Positions 1 through 12,700 of a stretch of DNA of 64,000 bases are shown here, one piece after another. Source of the stretch: Diaporthe sp. PMI_573 (taxonomy: Eukaryota > Ascomycota > Sordariomycetes > Diaporthales > Diaporthaceae); contig JAJTUP010000023.1 in NCBI GenBank assembly GCA_021399435.1, positions 434,001 through 498,000 of the forward strand, in the 5' to 3' direction. The translations under genes and the position numbers were made by a program. How positions within the stretch are numbered: the first letter of the stretch is position 1; each line of letters opens with the position of its first letter. The notes below the pieces were generated by a model. It saw only the letters and a list, made by a program, of their open reading frames with translations, was not told the origin of the DNA and did no database searches.

Positions 1-439
1 CGGGATCGCTTCAGGGTGCAGATCGCGCCCTCCCGCCCCCCAAGCACAAGCGAATGGGTGGGTGTGTGGTCGCGCCGGGACGGGAACCCATGCGAGCTTT
101 TCTTTACCGGCCCAATGCACCTACCTTATCATATATACATTGATCCTACAACGGTGTAATAGTCTATAACATGTGCGGCCGCCCGAATGCGCTCGTTTAC
201 AATGGAACCTTATCGTCGACATGAGAATAAAAAGTCTGGGCACGCGAAGTGTTGCCCTCGCCCGGTCGAAGCATGTGCCTCTGCCCGTCCTGCTTCGGAC
301 CAAATTCTGACAAGAGGTGGCATTCGCGCACCGGAACAAACCGCATGAATGCCCCGTCCCGTTCTATTTACTTCTGTCTGCTGGATCTGGATCTGGATCC
401 AACATCACGAAACCAATATTGATACTCTCTTCCCTCCGA

Positions 440-466
440 CCCCCCTCCCCTCCCCTCCCCTCCCCT
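440..466. repeat. CTCCC-type pyrimidine microsatellite
   Basis: A run of CCCCT/CTCCC units, purely C and T on the plus strand. No coding context. Confidence 0.8.
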
Positions 467-579
467 TGAAGAGTATTGCGCTACCTGCATCTGAGCCGGC
501 GACGGGCATGGGGCATTGCATTCCCGTCGGGACTTTTTCTCGAAATATCTGCACGATTGCTGTCCGCGCGGGATTGGAC

Positions 580-602
580 GGGAGGGAGGGAGGGAGGGAG
601 GG
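580..602. repeat. GGGA tetranucleotide microsatellite
   Basis: About five tandem GGGA units. With the CTCCC tract about 120 bp upstream it makes a polypurine/polypyrimidine pair on opposite strands. Confidence 0.85.
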
Positions 603-1355
603 AACAAAGCCACCCCGTCCCCCCGCCCTGTCGCGTGACTGGCAAGCACACACGAGACAAGGACGCAGCCGGTGAAGCTGGACTCTTCACCGGGGCGGCA
701 GAGTTGAAGCATTGAAGCATTGACACGTATATCGCGGGCCCAGAAGTGTCGTTCGGAACATTCACATGGCATCTTTTCTACTCCCCCAACGCGAAAACCT
801 GGGACGTGCCAAGGGGTGGTCGGAGTCCGAGGTCCGCACACCCATATTTGATGCTGGCAAAGCTGCGAAGACAATGCTGCGCTGGCCCTCGCTTGTGGGC
901 GTGCAGAGGTGGGAGCGGGAGCGCACCCACAGCCACGAGGTAGTGATCGGGCCATGTTGTTGAGGGGAAGAAAGCAGGGCTGCCGAATGGTGATGATCAG
1001 GAGAAGAGGGAAAAGAACATTTTCGTTGGTAGCGACGGGGCCTGGACGCATCAAAGGTGCGTAGTAGATAGACTATCGACAGTTCGAAATTGGTCGATAT
1101 GTCATGCCAGGCAGATCCGGGATGAATATTGAGTATGATCTGTTCAGCGCGAAACCTCATGCTATCGAACACTGTGTCCTGCGAAGACGGCTTGCACAGT
1201 TATGTCGCCGATGGGTATGGTTGACCATTTGCCGATTACAGTAGATCGCCCGAAACAACTCCACTCCCTCGCTGTATCAGAACTCGAAGAGCAGATGGCA
1301 ATGAAGCCGTTGACATGCCAAAAATTGGTATTGTCAAGTCTATTGATTTGTATAG

Positions 1356-3009
1356 CTAGTGTGGATCCAGTTCTGGATCCGCCTCAACAGTAATAGGCCG
1401 GCCTCTGCCAGCCCTCCTCACCCGAATTATCCTTTCCGTCAATCTCGCCTCGCTAATCAGGTCCCTGTACTTATCGATCTTTCCGATCTCGTCCGCCGCA
1501 GGAGGCGCATAGCCTGTGGTCAGAACGATGGTCTCGATCTTGCCCCAGTCGCCAACCCAGTCGATCATATCTGTCTCATCGTCGGGACCGTGGGAATGAG
1601 CCGTGAGCGCCTTTTCCCATGGCGCACAACCCGTCAGGTCTAGATACTCCAGCCCGTACAGGTTCTTGCTGAGCTTCCGCAGGACCAGGATCGCCTCGGA
1701 CCAGTCGTCGTCCAGAGTGTGGCTGTAGGGGTTCCGACCTCCGTACTGGAACGCCTGACCTTGTGCACTAACCACCTTGGCAAATGTGGCGTTCGGCGTG
1801 AGCGATGGAATTGGCCAGTAGGCGAGACTGAGATGTGTGAGGGTCGGAAGGTGTGATGAGAATGCAAGAAGCTGTTTCCAGGAGCAGAGTGTGCTCGTTC
1901 CTGGGCTCGCTGCAAGCGAGAGGTGGGTCAGATTTACGAGAAGAGGCCGAGGGATAGCTGGCGATTCCGGAGCATCCCACGAGTCCAGCAGCGGGCCATC
2001 GCCGCCAGAATGTGACGGGAATAGGAAGGACGAGAGCTCGCGGAGCCTGATGGACCTTTCTATCGATGTTGACAGGTCTAGATGAGTTATGCCCTCGTTC
2101 AGGGAGCTGGGACTCAGTGGGGGCTCTGCCACATCTCCGTCGCCGGCATCGTCTTCGGGAGCTTGACGTAGAAGGATAATCTTCAAGTCCAACAACGACA
2201 AGCCTGGTTCGAACATCACGTTGACGTGGTGAATGAGAGCCATTCGAACCCGGTCGGGCAGGTTGTAAATGTAGTAGAGGTTGTAAGACCTCTGGTATTC
2301 CCAATCGAGGGCCATATTCCGCAGGGCGATGTCCATCAGACTTCGCTCCCCCGGCCGGTAAAGGCCAGGGAGCAGTCGTTGTTGGTACACCTCAGCATAA
2401 TGGCCGTTGGACTCGAGTCTCGGAGCATGCCGTGACAACGATAACCAGCTGCGCGGCGGTGGCGGGCCGGCTGGAAGCCTTCGGCCCTGAGCATCAAACC
2501 GAGGGGCAAAACGAGGGCGCCTCCTTGGGGGTGGACCTGGTGCTTCCGGGACGCCAGGCAAGAGGATCTGGCGGATCTGTGGCGGTACGCTGGGGGCTGC
2601 GATGTCTGCGACACTGGCTGAGGTCTGCTGGTCACTACTGTTCAGCCTCGTGCGCCTGAGGGACGCTAGGAGCTGGTTTACACTGGGACGATGGAGATCT
2701 ACAAGCCATGGGCGCCACAGAGTCAGCGTGCATGAGATACAATATGGGGAGCCAGAGATGCAAGTGAAGCGGCAGTGTAGAACAGCGGGCATGTGCATCA
2801 ATGCAGTGGGCTCTGTGTAAGAACCACGGCTCGAGTCGAGGGCCAGCTCGTTGACCAGCTGGAGAGCACTGGGGAACAGACTGTCCGGACGAGACAGGGG
2901 CTGGGCACTCACCTTCATTACGGGTTGCTGATGTTGAGCTGCTTGCGAGAGATGCCGGAGCCGTGGACTGTGGTTTGGAGAATCTGTTGGTGTGTCTTTT
3001 CTTGGGCAT
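1356..3009 (-). CDS. Conserved fungal LRR/F-box-like protein of unknown function
   Basis: I model two exons, 3009..2913 and 2698..1356, giving 479 aa. Exon 1 starts at ATG 3009 with a basic N-terminus (M-P-K-K-R-H). It ends at a GTGAGT donor in phase 1. The acceptor TTGTAG restores the long frame at ...SVNQLLASLRR. Without this splice the long frame has only a poor N-terminus. The middle is proline/arginine-rich. The C-terminal half carries leucine-rich segments (THLDLS, NLTHLSLA, TLTHLSLA, GLEYLDLTG) that look like degenerate leucine-rich repeats, as in F-box/LRR proteins. I see no clear F-box and no enzyme signature. This type of single-copy protein is common in Sordariomycetes, but I cannot give a function. 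The downstream TTGTAG/CTCCTAG choice at the acceptor shifts the product by only about nine residues. Confidence 0.75.
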
Positions 3010-6000
3010 GACCGCACGAGGCCGGGCGCCTGTCCTCGCTGTGTCACCCAAACTCAGCAGGCGAGATACCGAGCAGCAGGTGTGATGCTCCTCACTTGCC
3101 GGTTCCCGTGATAAGTCAGGTGAGAGGGAGGCCGAGAGCAGGCTCGGGGAACGCAGTGGATGTAACGGCACGCACCCAGATGGGGGAAGGGAAGGGGTGG
3201 GAGGAGCAAGCTGGTCCTGGCCCGGTGTTGCGAGAGGAGCAGACGAGACGAGGAAGTATAAAGACAACCAGTTCCTAGGCGGGTACTGGCAGGGCAGGTC
3301 TGAGTCAAACCCAGGCGTGTACCAACTGGGTACTAGGCCTATGACTGTACTGTGTAGGATGTATCTGACCAGGGATCAGTCACGTCGTCAAGTTTGCCCC
3401 GCTATGTAGAAACTGACAGGCCAAGCAGACAGAGGCAGGCAATGGGGGGACACCAGATGCAATGGGGTGTGGATAGGATCGGATGCAATGGAAGGGCACA
3501 GAATGGCACGGGATGGATGGGACAGAGCTGCTATCGTCAAATGTCAAGCCTCGAAATTCAAGCCGGCGAGGGTCGCGAGGATCGCAAGGGTGGTTGGGTG
3601 GGTGGATGATGACTGATGACTGGATCGCTCAATGACTGGTTTGATTCGGCCGAGGCAAGCGAGAGGTCGATTGTCCAAGCTGCAGCCTAGAGATGCTTGG
3701 CCCATGCGCGGCGGCCCTTGGTGCTTGCAGCCTGCTGTAAGTGAGTAGTGTACTTAGTGAGGTAGATACCCTTGTACTTGAAGTAGATACCCGGCCGGGT
3801 ACACAAAACCACCCCCCGCCCAACAAAATAAATAAAAATAAAAATAAAACGAGAAGACAGAGCAAAGGCTGATGAGAATATAGCCCCCATCCCTAATGCA
3901 GAAGTACGTGCAGGCAATACAGGGTCCGGGGGCCTTGTGAAGTTCTGAACAGGCTGCTACAACTTTTGACACATCGTTACCATGTGTATTCAGGCACTGG
4001 GTAGTAGTGTGGGAAGAGGGGAAAAAAAGGAAAGGGTGGGGGGCAGGAAGGGGGGGGGTGGTGGATGCTCTCTCTCATCACATCACAGCCATTGTGGTCC
4101 TGGCCAATGGGTGACAAGACCGTTGACGTCCAGGCATTTCGAGGCGCAAATCTCCCAGGAAGTCCGGCTAAGGTTCACGAGATCCGCCGTCTGTGCTCAG
4201 GATGTCAAGATTCTGTCGTGAACGATCATGAGGCATGGTGGGATTAATCGTCGGCGATTTCCGCGGTGCAACGGCCGCTTCCACTCCGTGCGTGCGTGCG
4301 TGCGCCGTCCCATCCAGAGGGGTCTTGCCAGCAGTGCCAACGAGCTTTGGCCGGTCGTCTGGATCGCAGGTCCTGCTGTGGTGTGGGAGCTAGGGTGAGG
4401 TCAGGCAGCCTCTGGCAGCCTCTTGCCCGGCTTCAGAAACGGGGGTCCAGCTGCGTGGGAGGGAAAAGGAGCGAGATAGTCAGAGGTTGAGTAATGGAGT
4501 GTAACTCCGGACGAGCCACCCGGGAGCACAGAGGCAGACGCACTGTCACTCACCTGCCACCCCTTATCCTGTGCCCATTCACAGAGGTATCCTAGAGTCA
4601 TCCCTGAGTGTTGATTTCTTGCCTCTTGCCTCCTGCCTCCTGCCTGCCGTCGACTGTTTGCCTTCTTCTCGCGCCTCCGCCCCCATGCAGGGAGTGGTTC
4701 GACCTCCTGCGGCTGCAATGGCACACCAGGGGGAGATGGGATCTTGCGTACCGTGTTTGATCCTTGGGGGTACTTTGGCCCGTGATATGATGCTGACCTG
4801 GTCATGCTTCTCATCACGTTGACGATCAAGTGCTTGCACGCCGCCTCTTCTCATGTACGCATCCGTTGCCTTGGTGACACGGCTGGGGCCACTCTGCTGT
4901 GTAAAACCGATCCGCTCTGGCCGGGCTTGGTTGGTGGATGGCGAATCCGCTTGTGACACAGGCTCCAGCTGTGTCCGTTAGGTTGGTCGGAATATTCTTC
5001 CCTGGCCATGGTCCTGCGCCCGTCGACGTCGGTCTGCCCAGCTCGTTGGCGCCTGCGCCCTGCCCATCGCCAATCTGCCGGCCGCAGACAAAACCATTGT
5101 GAGCGAGCGGATGGCAGTGGCTCGCGGAGGCCCCGGGGAAGGGCCCCGTAGCAAACCTCTTCGGCACCTGTGAGGGTGCAAATCACACTGGCTATCACGC
5201 GTCTTCGCACAAGAAGTGCTGCTTCAGCAAAGCACATTCCCATTCTGGTCGACCCCTGAGACACTGTCTCGCAAGGCATGAGCGTTTCGTAGACCATGGC
5301 CCATGATCTGAGCTGCGCACTGCTTGATGGGCGTTCAGATATCTTGGCTCCTGCCATGCCGGTCCGGCAGTATGTCTTCATGACCCATGCCAGTGCGACC
5401 ATCAGTGAGACTGCTCCATCTGCTGCTACACACTGAGCAATCTTGGTCGTGTGGGTGATAAAGGCCTAGGCTAGATGCAAAGCGCCGGCCCCAAACTTTA
5501 GGGCCCGTAACACGTTACAACGAACGAGTGGAGAAGTCAGGTCTATAACGGCGGCCAACATCAGCTGCCGCAGCGTTGATGACGGGCGCGCGAAATCGAG
5601 CATCAAGATTCCATGCTACGTCCCGGCGTCACCATGGGACTACCGTATGATCTGAAACAATTTGTGCCTTGCCTGCCTGCCCCTGCCGAACAGGTGAATG
5701 AACACCCATGAGAATCTCGGCAAAGACGACGTCGAAAATGATGGCCCCATACACCTCCTTGTTGCAGTTCCAGAGAAACCTCCAGTTCTGGCCGGCAGAA
5801 TCTTAGCGGACGCCCTGTCCGAACAGGGCACCAAGGCGGCCCATTCCGCGATTGGTGCCAGGCCACAGCATGAGTGAAGCCCACGGCAGTCCACGGCCCG
5901 ACTGGTAAAGCCCATCGTGGCAAATCAGGCAGGCGTATCGTGACAGTAAAGTAGAGTATCGCGCCCGATTTGGGAATGGTTAGCGAGCTAGCGCGGAAAC

Positions 6001-6204
6001 AAACGGACCAGGTCTAGACGAGGCCAGGAACATAGGCGATGTATGCATGGGACAATCCCTCGTCATGATACGTCTTGAGCGAAGGCTCGTTCGGCAGATG
6101 TTTCGAGCCCACTATTGCAACGCTAGATTGGTGTCTTCAAGAGTAGCCCTAAGAGGTCGACGCTTATGCGTCTTTTTCCTTCCGCCTCTGGTTGCCGGCT
6201 GCGT
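3010..6204. other. Intergenic region, no supportable gene
   Basis: This holds the upstream flank of the LRR-like gene and about 3 kb in which all open frames are short, overlapping on both strands and without family features. A short A-rich AAATA run lies near 3828-3850, a GCGT run near 4290-4302 and a G-rich stretch near 4020-4065. A minus-strand frame at 4851-5402 is fairly long, but it has no recognisable domain and no splice support, so it is not called. Confidence 0.5.
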
Positions 6205-6774
6205 TCAGTGGTCGGCATCGAGAGGTGCGCGGTCCAGCCTGAGCATCCGTGCGTCCTTGGTTTTACGTCCTTTTGTTTCGAAGCCTATGTCTCTATGAGA
6301 GTAACGGGGAAGAGGTGATGTTGGTTGAAACACACTCACCGTATGGGTCAAAGAAATCACCAATAGCTTTAATGTTGGCCGCGAGGTGCTCGTGGAACTG
6401 TCGCATAAGAACACATAGAATGGCTTCCACCTCCGGAAGACCGACATAACCAGATTGTCGGGCATAAGATCCATTGTCATTCTGCGCCGGTAGATAGAAG
6501 CACCTGAAAGTCTCATTTCTAGGAGATCTGTCAAGAATAACGCTGACTCGAGATTTGTCTGTTGGCCAAACCCATATAAAAATTTTGATACATCGCGGGC
6601 CAGAATCATACTTGGCTGCCGAGACGAGCAGCTGCGCTCGCTGTGTGTGCAACGATAACACCTAATTATCGCCGTCGCTTGAACGTATGGGGTAAGCGCA
6701 GGGCACAGCTCTTAGCAGGGATTTCGCGACAGTCGAGTGGTTTTGAGTGAGTTGACATTACCAATGTACGACAT
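6205..6774 (-). CDS. Putative small spliced protein, unknown (weak)
   Basis: The open minus-strand segment 6636..6340 ends at a good GTGAGT donor in phase 1. After a 55-bp intron the acceptor CATAG at 6285 continues in frame for 80 bp to a TGA at 6205, giving a short basic tail rich in K/R. There is no ATG near the left end of the middle exon. A consistent start is a 13-bp exon at 6774..6762 (M-S-Y-I) with a GTAATG donor and an acceptor before 6636, for 129 aa in total. All three phases agree, which is the main support. The peptide has mixed, non-repetitive composition (for example RCIKIFIWVWP), but I do not recognise a family, and third-position G/C bias is weak. It could be an orphan gene, a decayed fragment or chance. 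Confidence 0.28.
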
Positions 6775-9700
6775 GAGGCTTCCCTAGATCTCCAGGGCTC
6801 GCCGGCAAAAGGCTTCTCTGGTAAAGTACCTACCTAACCGAGTCCTTGGGATCCTTCCCTCTTTCATAGGCTGGAGAAAGAGCACCGCGCATTGGCAACT
6901 GTGATGGATTATGATGTTGCATTTGTTGACTCGTCAGAGGGAGGATCGAGAACCATAGGGGGTCCTTTCAGCGCCTCGATAAGCGCTGGCGGTGGGTAGC
7001 CTGGCTGAGCGACTAGACTGCTGCTAATACCACCTACTGTCTAGCAACAGTGGCTACGGTAAGTGCGGATTCGCCGCCAGACACAAAATACAGTTGCTTC
7101 AGGCGGCCACTGAGACCCTCCTCGCGAATGTAAAGCCTTGTGCCATACACCCTCTGGACAATTGTCTCCGTGCAAGTGCGCCATAGATCCTGAACAGTCC
7201 TGAACAAAACCAAGGCGTGCCTGAAGGTGCTGGATCAGCGGTTGAGAAACGGAGAGGCCGTCCCAATAGCCACGCCGAAGCTGGATGTCGGAACCTAGAA
7301 CGTTCGGTCGGGTGATCGGGTGACAGAAAGGAGTCGGAACTGGTCGGATGGGAAAGCGCTAGGAGGAAATACACATTCTGAGAATTAATAGACCGTGGGT
7401 ACTCATTATAACGCGCAAAGAGCAAGTTTGATCGCGTAGCTCAGCAGAGAGCGTTTAGCGAGATGCTGCTGGTGAGCCCAATAAGTGTGATGTCAAACAG
7501 ATTTAGAGTCGGGAATTGAGGGGGGGGGGCATTCGTCACGAATAATTCGCCGTCTGGAATCACAGCGGAGCATCGCCGCACCACCTCGAGTGCTCCCTCA
7601 CGGCTTCGGGGACAAGCGCCGTCAGGCCAGGCAGCTGAACTGCGCCAGGGGCGCTGGGGCGGCGATGCTGCGGAACCTGAAACCAGCCGCGCTGTCAACA
7701 TACGTCAATTCATCGTGTACAATCCGCTATGTCTCTAGTGTTCCGGGCTCTGCTGTGACCGAGGGGTTTGGAATTGAGTCGACAGTGGCTTGGTGAGAGA
7801 TCCTCGGTACCTGGCGGCGGCCTGGCTTTGTGTTCCCCTAGCTGCTTGTAGAAAGCCAGGCTAGTACAATAGCCTTGTTCTGGTACTTGCTGTACGACAC
7901 ACCGGGCTTTGCGAAATGACGACTTCTTGAAACAAGCTGCCTCTTCTCGTGAGTGGATGCCAAGGTCGACACCCACAAGCTGCAACGAATCGAGAATGTG
8001 TTGCTGCTGCAGACATGGGGAAAGCGTAGGTCAGAGCTTGCAGGCTCTACAGCCATGATCTGTATCCAAGGTCTCCCTGAGTAACACATCAGACACGCGC
8101 ATTGCCGACTGACGGGCAGCAGTCGAACTCGCCCGGATAAAGGGTGGGTTGCCCGGCCGCTGCCTTGCCCTTTTTGCCGAAAAAGGACGTGCAAAGTATT
8201 TGACCTCGTGCTGGAAGCTATTGGGACCGTGGTGGCGATGCCATGTCTCCGTTCGCAAGATCCGACGAGCTCGAGTGTGTTGGTGTTTTTTCACGCCCGG
8301 CGGTCTCGTGACTCCACGGTGTCGTAGTTCAACCGCGTCAGGTGCTGCTCCCAAATCTCTGCAAATGAGTCACGAGCTGCAGGCGCAACCGGGGGACCTT
8401 GCAAACAAGAGGCCGTGTTGGAAACTGGTGTAAAGTCTCGCTCCACAGCCGAATCGCTTCCAGGGCAAAGGCCGAGCCTACTTCGTTGTCAGACGGATGC
8501 TGCCAGACGCCGGTCTGCCCGGTGCGTCCAGCCAATTGTTTGAAGGTAGACGAGGCATCGGTGAATGCTGCCAGTGTGCCTGCTCAGTGGAGGGCCTTGA
8601 CCGGTTGTGAAAGTGATGCTATCTGCAACGTCCTGGCATAGAATTCAGGGAGCGACGTTTTCCTTGGACGATGGGGATTCGGTCCATGGGGCGTCGGGCC
8701 AATCGAAATCGATCAAGGATGGCGGGTACCGTACCCTTTGGAAGCTAACTCTCTCGGGAAGTATCGAGGTAGCACTACCGCGTTCTGGGTAGGTTCAGCC
8801 CCGACGGTCCACCAACCCAGATCCCAGGCAGCCCGGTTCCCACCCGAGGTACCCTGGCGTACATCTACCTGGCCCCACCTGCGATCCGAGGCCTTGCCAA
8901 GTGTACCTCAACTTGCCCTGGCCTGTCCACTTCGCACTCACAGCACGTAGAATGCCTGTGTTTTCTTGCCAGCCTTCACGCGTCGACACCACTTTCTCTG
9001 GAGAGCGGAAACCGCTCCAAGCAGGCCATGCTGAACTCGGAAAGGATCGTGCATGCTATTGCCAGCAGAACCCTGGCAACCCGACTTCTCCTCGAGCTGG
9101 CAGCGTACCTGGACCCTGTTCACTGTCGAATCAAGCACCTCGTCCTCGCTGCCTGCCTTCCGATGTGGACCGATGCCTGCATCGCAACCCGAATTCCTAT
9201 CCTCCTGCCCCACGCTCTTTGGACCTGATTGTTTCCCGTGCCCTTCTCTTCTAACTTGACGATCGGGAGCCAGTCCTCGAGCCAGTTCTCGTTGTCTCCT
9301 TGCAATGCCAGCCCCGATTGCGCCGTCACCGAGCACAAGGTCCTTCGATCCCGTGTGACGGTCCTTAGTTTCGGCTGCCACAAGGCTTCAACATGTTGGA
9401 TGCGTTCATGCACCATTGACTTGCTTTCTGCAGGGCAACAATAACAGACGTGGACAGCAGTAGCCTCATCTATCGGTGAAATCTCCAGCAGCCGCCATCA
9501 ACACGGCAGAAGGCGCTGAAGTAGGATGGCGCCGGTGAGCCGTCACATCGCACAAGATCTAGAGTCTCACGGGGCAGGGTGTGGAAAAGCATGGGGCTCG
9601 AAACATCTTGGGCCCCAAGACGACCATGCCATATGGAGGTCCTGCCATCTGGAGGCCCTGCTTCTTGCGGGACCTGGGACTCTCCTTGGCGGCAAGGCTT

Positions 9701-12700
9701 GCAGCTTGTCAGCATGGCTCTGGGTGATACCGCCGCAAGCAAGTGGATCAAGATATGCATCAACTCATTTGAGCCATGGGCCTGGCAACAGCCAGGCCGG
9801 CCAGGCCAGGGTCATATATATGCCCTGTTGGCACTTCAAGTTACGGCCAGATCCGGCCTGATCTTGTCAATCGCGACTGTCCCCGACATGGAGAGTCACG
9901 CGTGTGCACCGAAGTTGATATTAGTCGATGGAGTGCGGGTCCCCTTTCGCCCACTTGTGACCCGAAGCGGCGCATGACCCCATGAGCGCGCTCGGTTATC
10001 CAGCTAGCAACCCAGAGACAGTCGCCTCGGAATTCGAGCAAATAATACATTATCGGGTCCTGGCTCATAGCAACATGGACATGTCACCCGTCACTGCGGG
10101 TCCACGCGCAGATCGGCCCTACTCGTAAAGGAGCCATCTTTGCTGAGTTCGAGTGTGTGATTGATAGAGAAGAAACGGCCGAAACTGCGCTCATTTGAGA
10201 CAGGCAAGGGAGACGCAACTGCCAAGTCCCCGTGGGTGTGATGATGACGGGGTTTCGGGGGTCGAACCGCGTCAGATTGGGTGGCTGGACAAGTGCAGGC
10301 CGAATCAAAAGCAAACGGACAGCTGCGCAAACGACCCGTTCGATGATTCGATCACTTCCTCCCACTAGCCCGCAGGTCCAACAGCATCATTTTTATATTA
10401 AGAATCGCGCGTGGCTAGGAAACACGAGAATTGTTGCAGCGCCCGCCGTTGAGGGTCACCTTGGATAGTCCCGAGGCTAGACACGGGCAGGGCGAACCCT
10501 CCACCCAGCAACGGCACAGCTCACGTTTGCTCAGGTCCTGTATTTTAGTCTCGCCGCAATTATCGGCAAAGAAAGCTCAGCCTGCAGCTGACATTCGTCC
10601 CCAGACCCGGCTACATAGAGCCTCACGCCTGAGGGCAGCCAGGAAGTTTGCCGTCGAGGCAGACATGTCCAACTTGCTCCGATCTGCCCTTTATTAGTGA
10701 GGTGGAATTCAGACGCCTCGGGTAATGGCTACTGTGATTGGCCCGCGGAGCACCCTCATGCAGGTCATCGAGCCGTCAACATGGGCCATCCCTTCAGGTT
10801 GTTGGTTCGTCTGGACGACCCCCATCCAGAAGAATCCTTCGCACTTGCTTCACCCCTCGAGAAGCCGCGCTTGGCCCCTGCTCATCCTTCATTGCTTGCG
10901 TGCTGGGGTCCAGGGAGTTGCCATCTAAATGGCTCAGCGCCTAACGTTCTGGGGCAGGATGGTTCCCGAGGTCCGTTTCATCGGCAGTGCTGGCGCCAAC
11001 GTTAACAAGGGCAGGAAGCGACCTGCCTGCCTGCGCAAGCAAACGGTGCGCTAGGCGACGCATCCTCGCTCGGGAAACATCGCATTCCATTGACTGGGAC
11101 ATGCTAGACTTTTATCATCTTAGCCGGCCCCAAGTTTTAGGGCGAGCTCTAAGCAAGCCGCTCACGTGCAAGCCAAAGAAGTGCCCGGTTGGTTACGCAG
11201 AGACACTGAATCTCACTGGCGTGGAGTACCTTGACACAGCATCAAGTTTCATGATCGGCCGTTGCCGAACCTGTCAAGCCAGGAAAAGCACCGAGCCGGA
11301 ATATGGGATGACCTCGGGGCCGGAAGCCAGAGGCTCTCATGTCAAGCTCTTCGCGCTCGTCTATCCAGCCTCAGGCTCTGCCGGTGAGTGGTTAGCTGTC
11401 AACTCGACGCCTGACGCAAGCGAGAGACGGCATCAGCTGCACCGAGTCCCGTCCTTGCATCCTATCGTCGCTACAACCCATTCGTCAGGCGACCTTCTGG
11501 TCTCGTTCAATGGCCGATCGTTCGGTAAGTGCATGACATGCTCAGAGACGGACTAGTAACGGGCAGCAGGCCAGACCATACCACGCCAGGCCGTTACGAC
11601 AATGGACCCTCCCAGGGCCAGGCACGGTCAATCTAACTCGCGGACACCAGCCTGTGCTCGTGCAAAGACTGCCAGTCTCGCTGCAGCTACCCGTCGCTAG
11701 ACCAACCTCTGGCCGGGCAGATCTTTACCCTATCAGAGTGAGAGCCCGTGGCGTGTGGTAGAGAACATGTCTCAACGGTAGGGTAGGTGCATCTCTGATG
11801 CATGGAAGCAGAATGTTTCGAAAACATCGTCTCAGTCCCAGCAGGGGTGCGACTCGCAATTGTACTGTGCCATCGGTACCAGTTGTTACTCGGCGGCCAG
11901 CCCGCAGCTCGGGGCGCCTCAGGTACAGTCCCATTATTCTCTAAGAGCACAGGGAGGGTGGTTGATATTATGTCGTCCTTGGCTCGCCTCCCAGGCGAGG
12001 GGCTACCGGGGCTACCGCGAGACTGTCCTGTTGGAAGCTCTCATGACATAAGGCTGTGTCCCAGCGACACGACACACTCGCGATTGACCGGCCTCTTTGT
12101 GAAGGGATCACAACAAGGAGCCTACTGGGGCGAAGACAGAGGCGAGTGAGCCGTTTGATTGCAAAATTGGCTCCAGAGACCAAGCCTGCCTGGGTAGTGG
12201 GCCGGCGGCTTCTTGCTTGATTGTCACGTACGGAACTTGGTACGAGTTGAGGCTTGGAGTCGTCCGTTGGCAGAGGCTTTGACCCTGCTACATGGCCACG
12301 GTGACAATACATTGGCTGACCCAAGGTACTGGTCTCGTCTCGCAGTACCGACTTCACTGACGGCGACGCATCAGGGTCAATGCGGCAACCTGGAGCGGCA
12401 CTACCCCCCGCCTATCTCTCACTCTGTCTGCCTGTCTGTCTGTCTCTCGCTCTGCTCGTTTGGCCGGGCTGGGACGGTACAACCACAAGGCCCACGGCTG
12501 GCCCTTCATCCTCCTCTGCCCAAATTCACCTTGCCAAAATCGGACTCGCAGAGAAATAAGAATCGACCTCAACGAGGCTCGAGCTCACCCATCTCCACAA
12601 ATTGTCCCCTCGTGCGCTGTTGGCGTTGTCTTGAAGTCTGCACAACCGATCTGCCTCGAGTTTAAGAAGGCACGCGGTTCTCGCCCCCCGTCGCAAGCAG

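Larger units (their letters stand above)
1..1355. other. Intergenic region, window start
   Basis: I see no gene here. Open frames on both strands are low-complexity and dominated by homopurine/homopyrimidine tracts (CTCCC and GGGA runs, listed separately). They have no recognisable domain, no consistent intron signals and no good start context. The right part is probably the 3' flank of the minus-strand gene that ends at 1356. Confidence 0.6.

Noticed and set aside
368..1054. 228-codon minus-strand frame near the window start
   Set aside because: It runs through the GGGA and CTCCC microsatellites and has no domain.
7428..7500. GTAGCTCAGCAGAGAGCG, resembling a tRNA A-box
   Set aside because: No T-arm/B-box follows at the right distance.
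10987..11556. 189-codon plus-strand open frame
   Set aside because: No family features, no supporting splice signals, and the start has no clear context.
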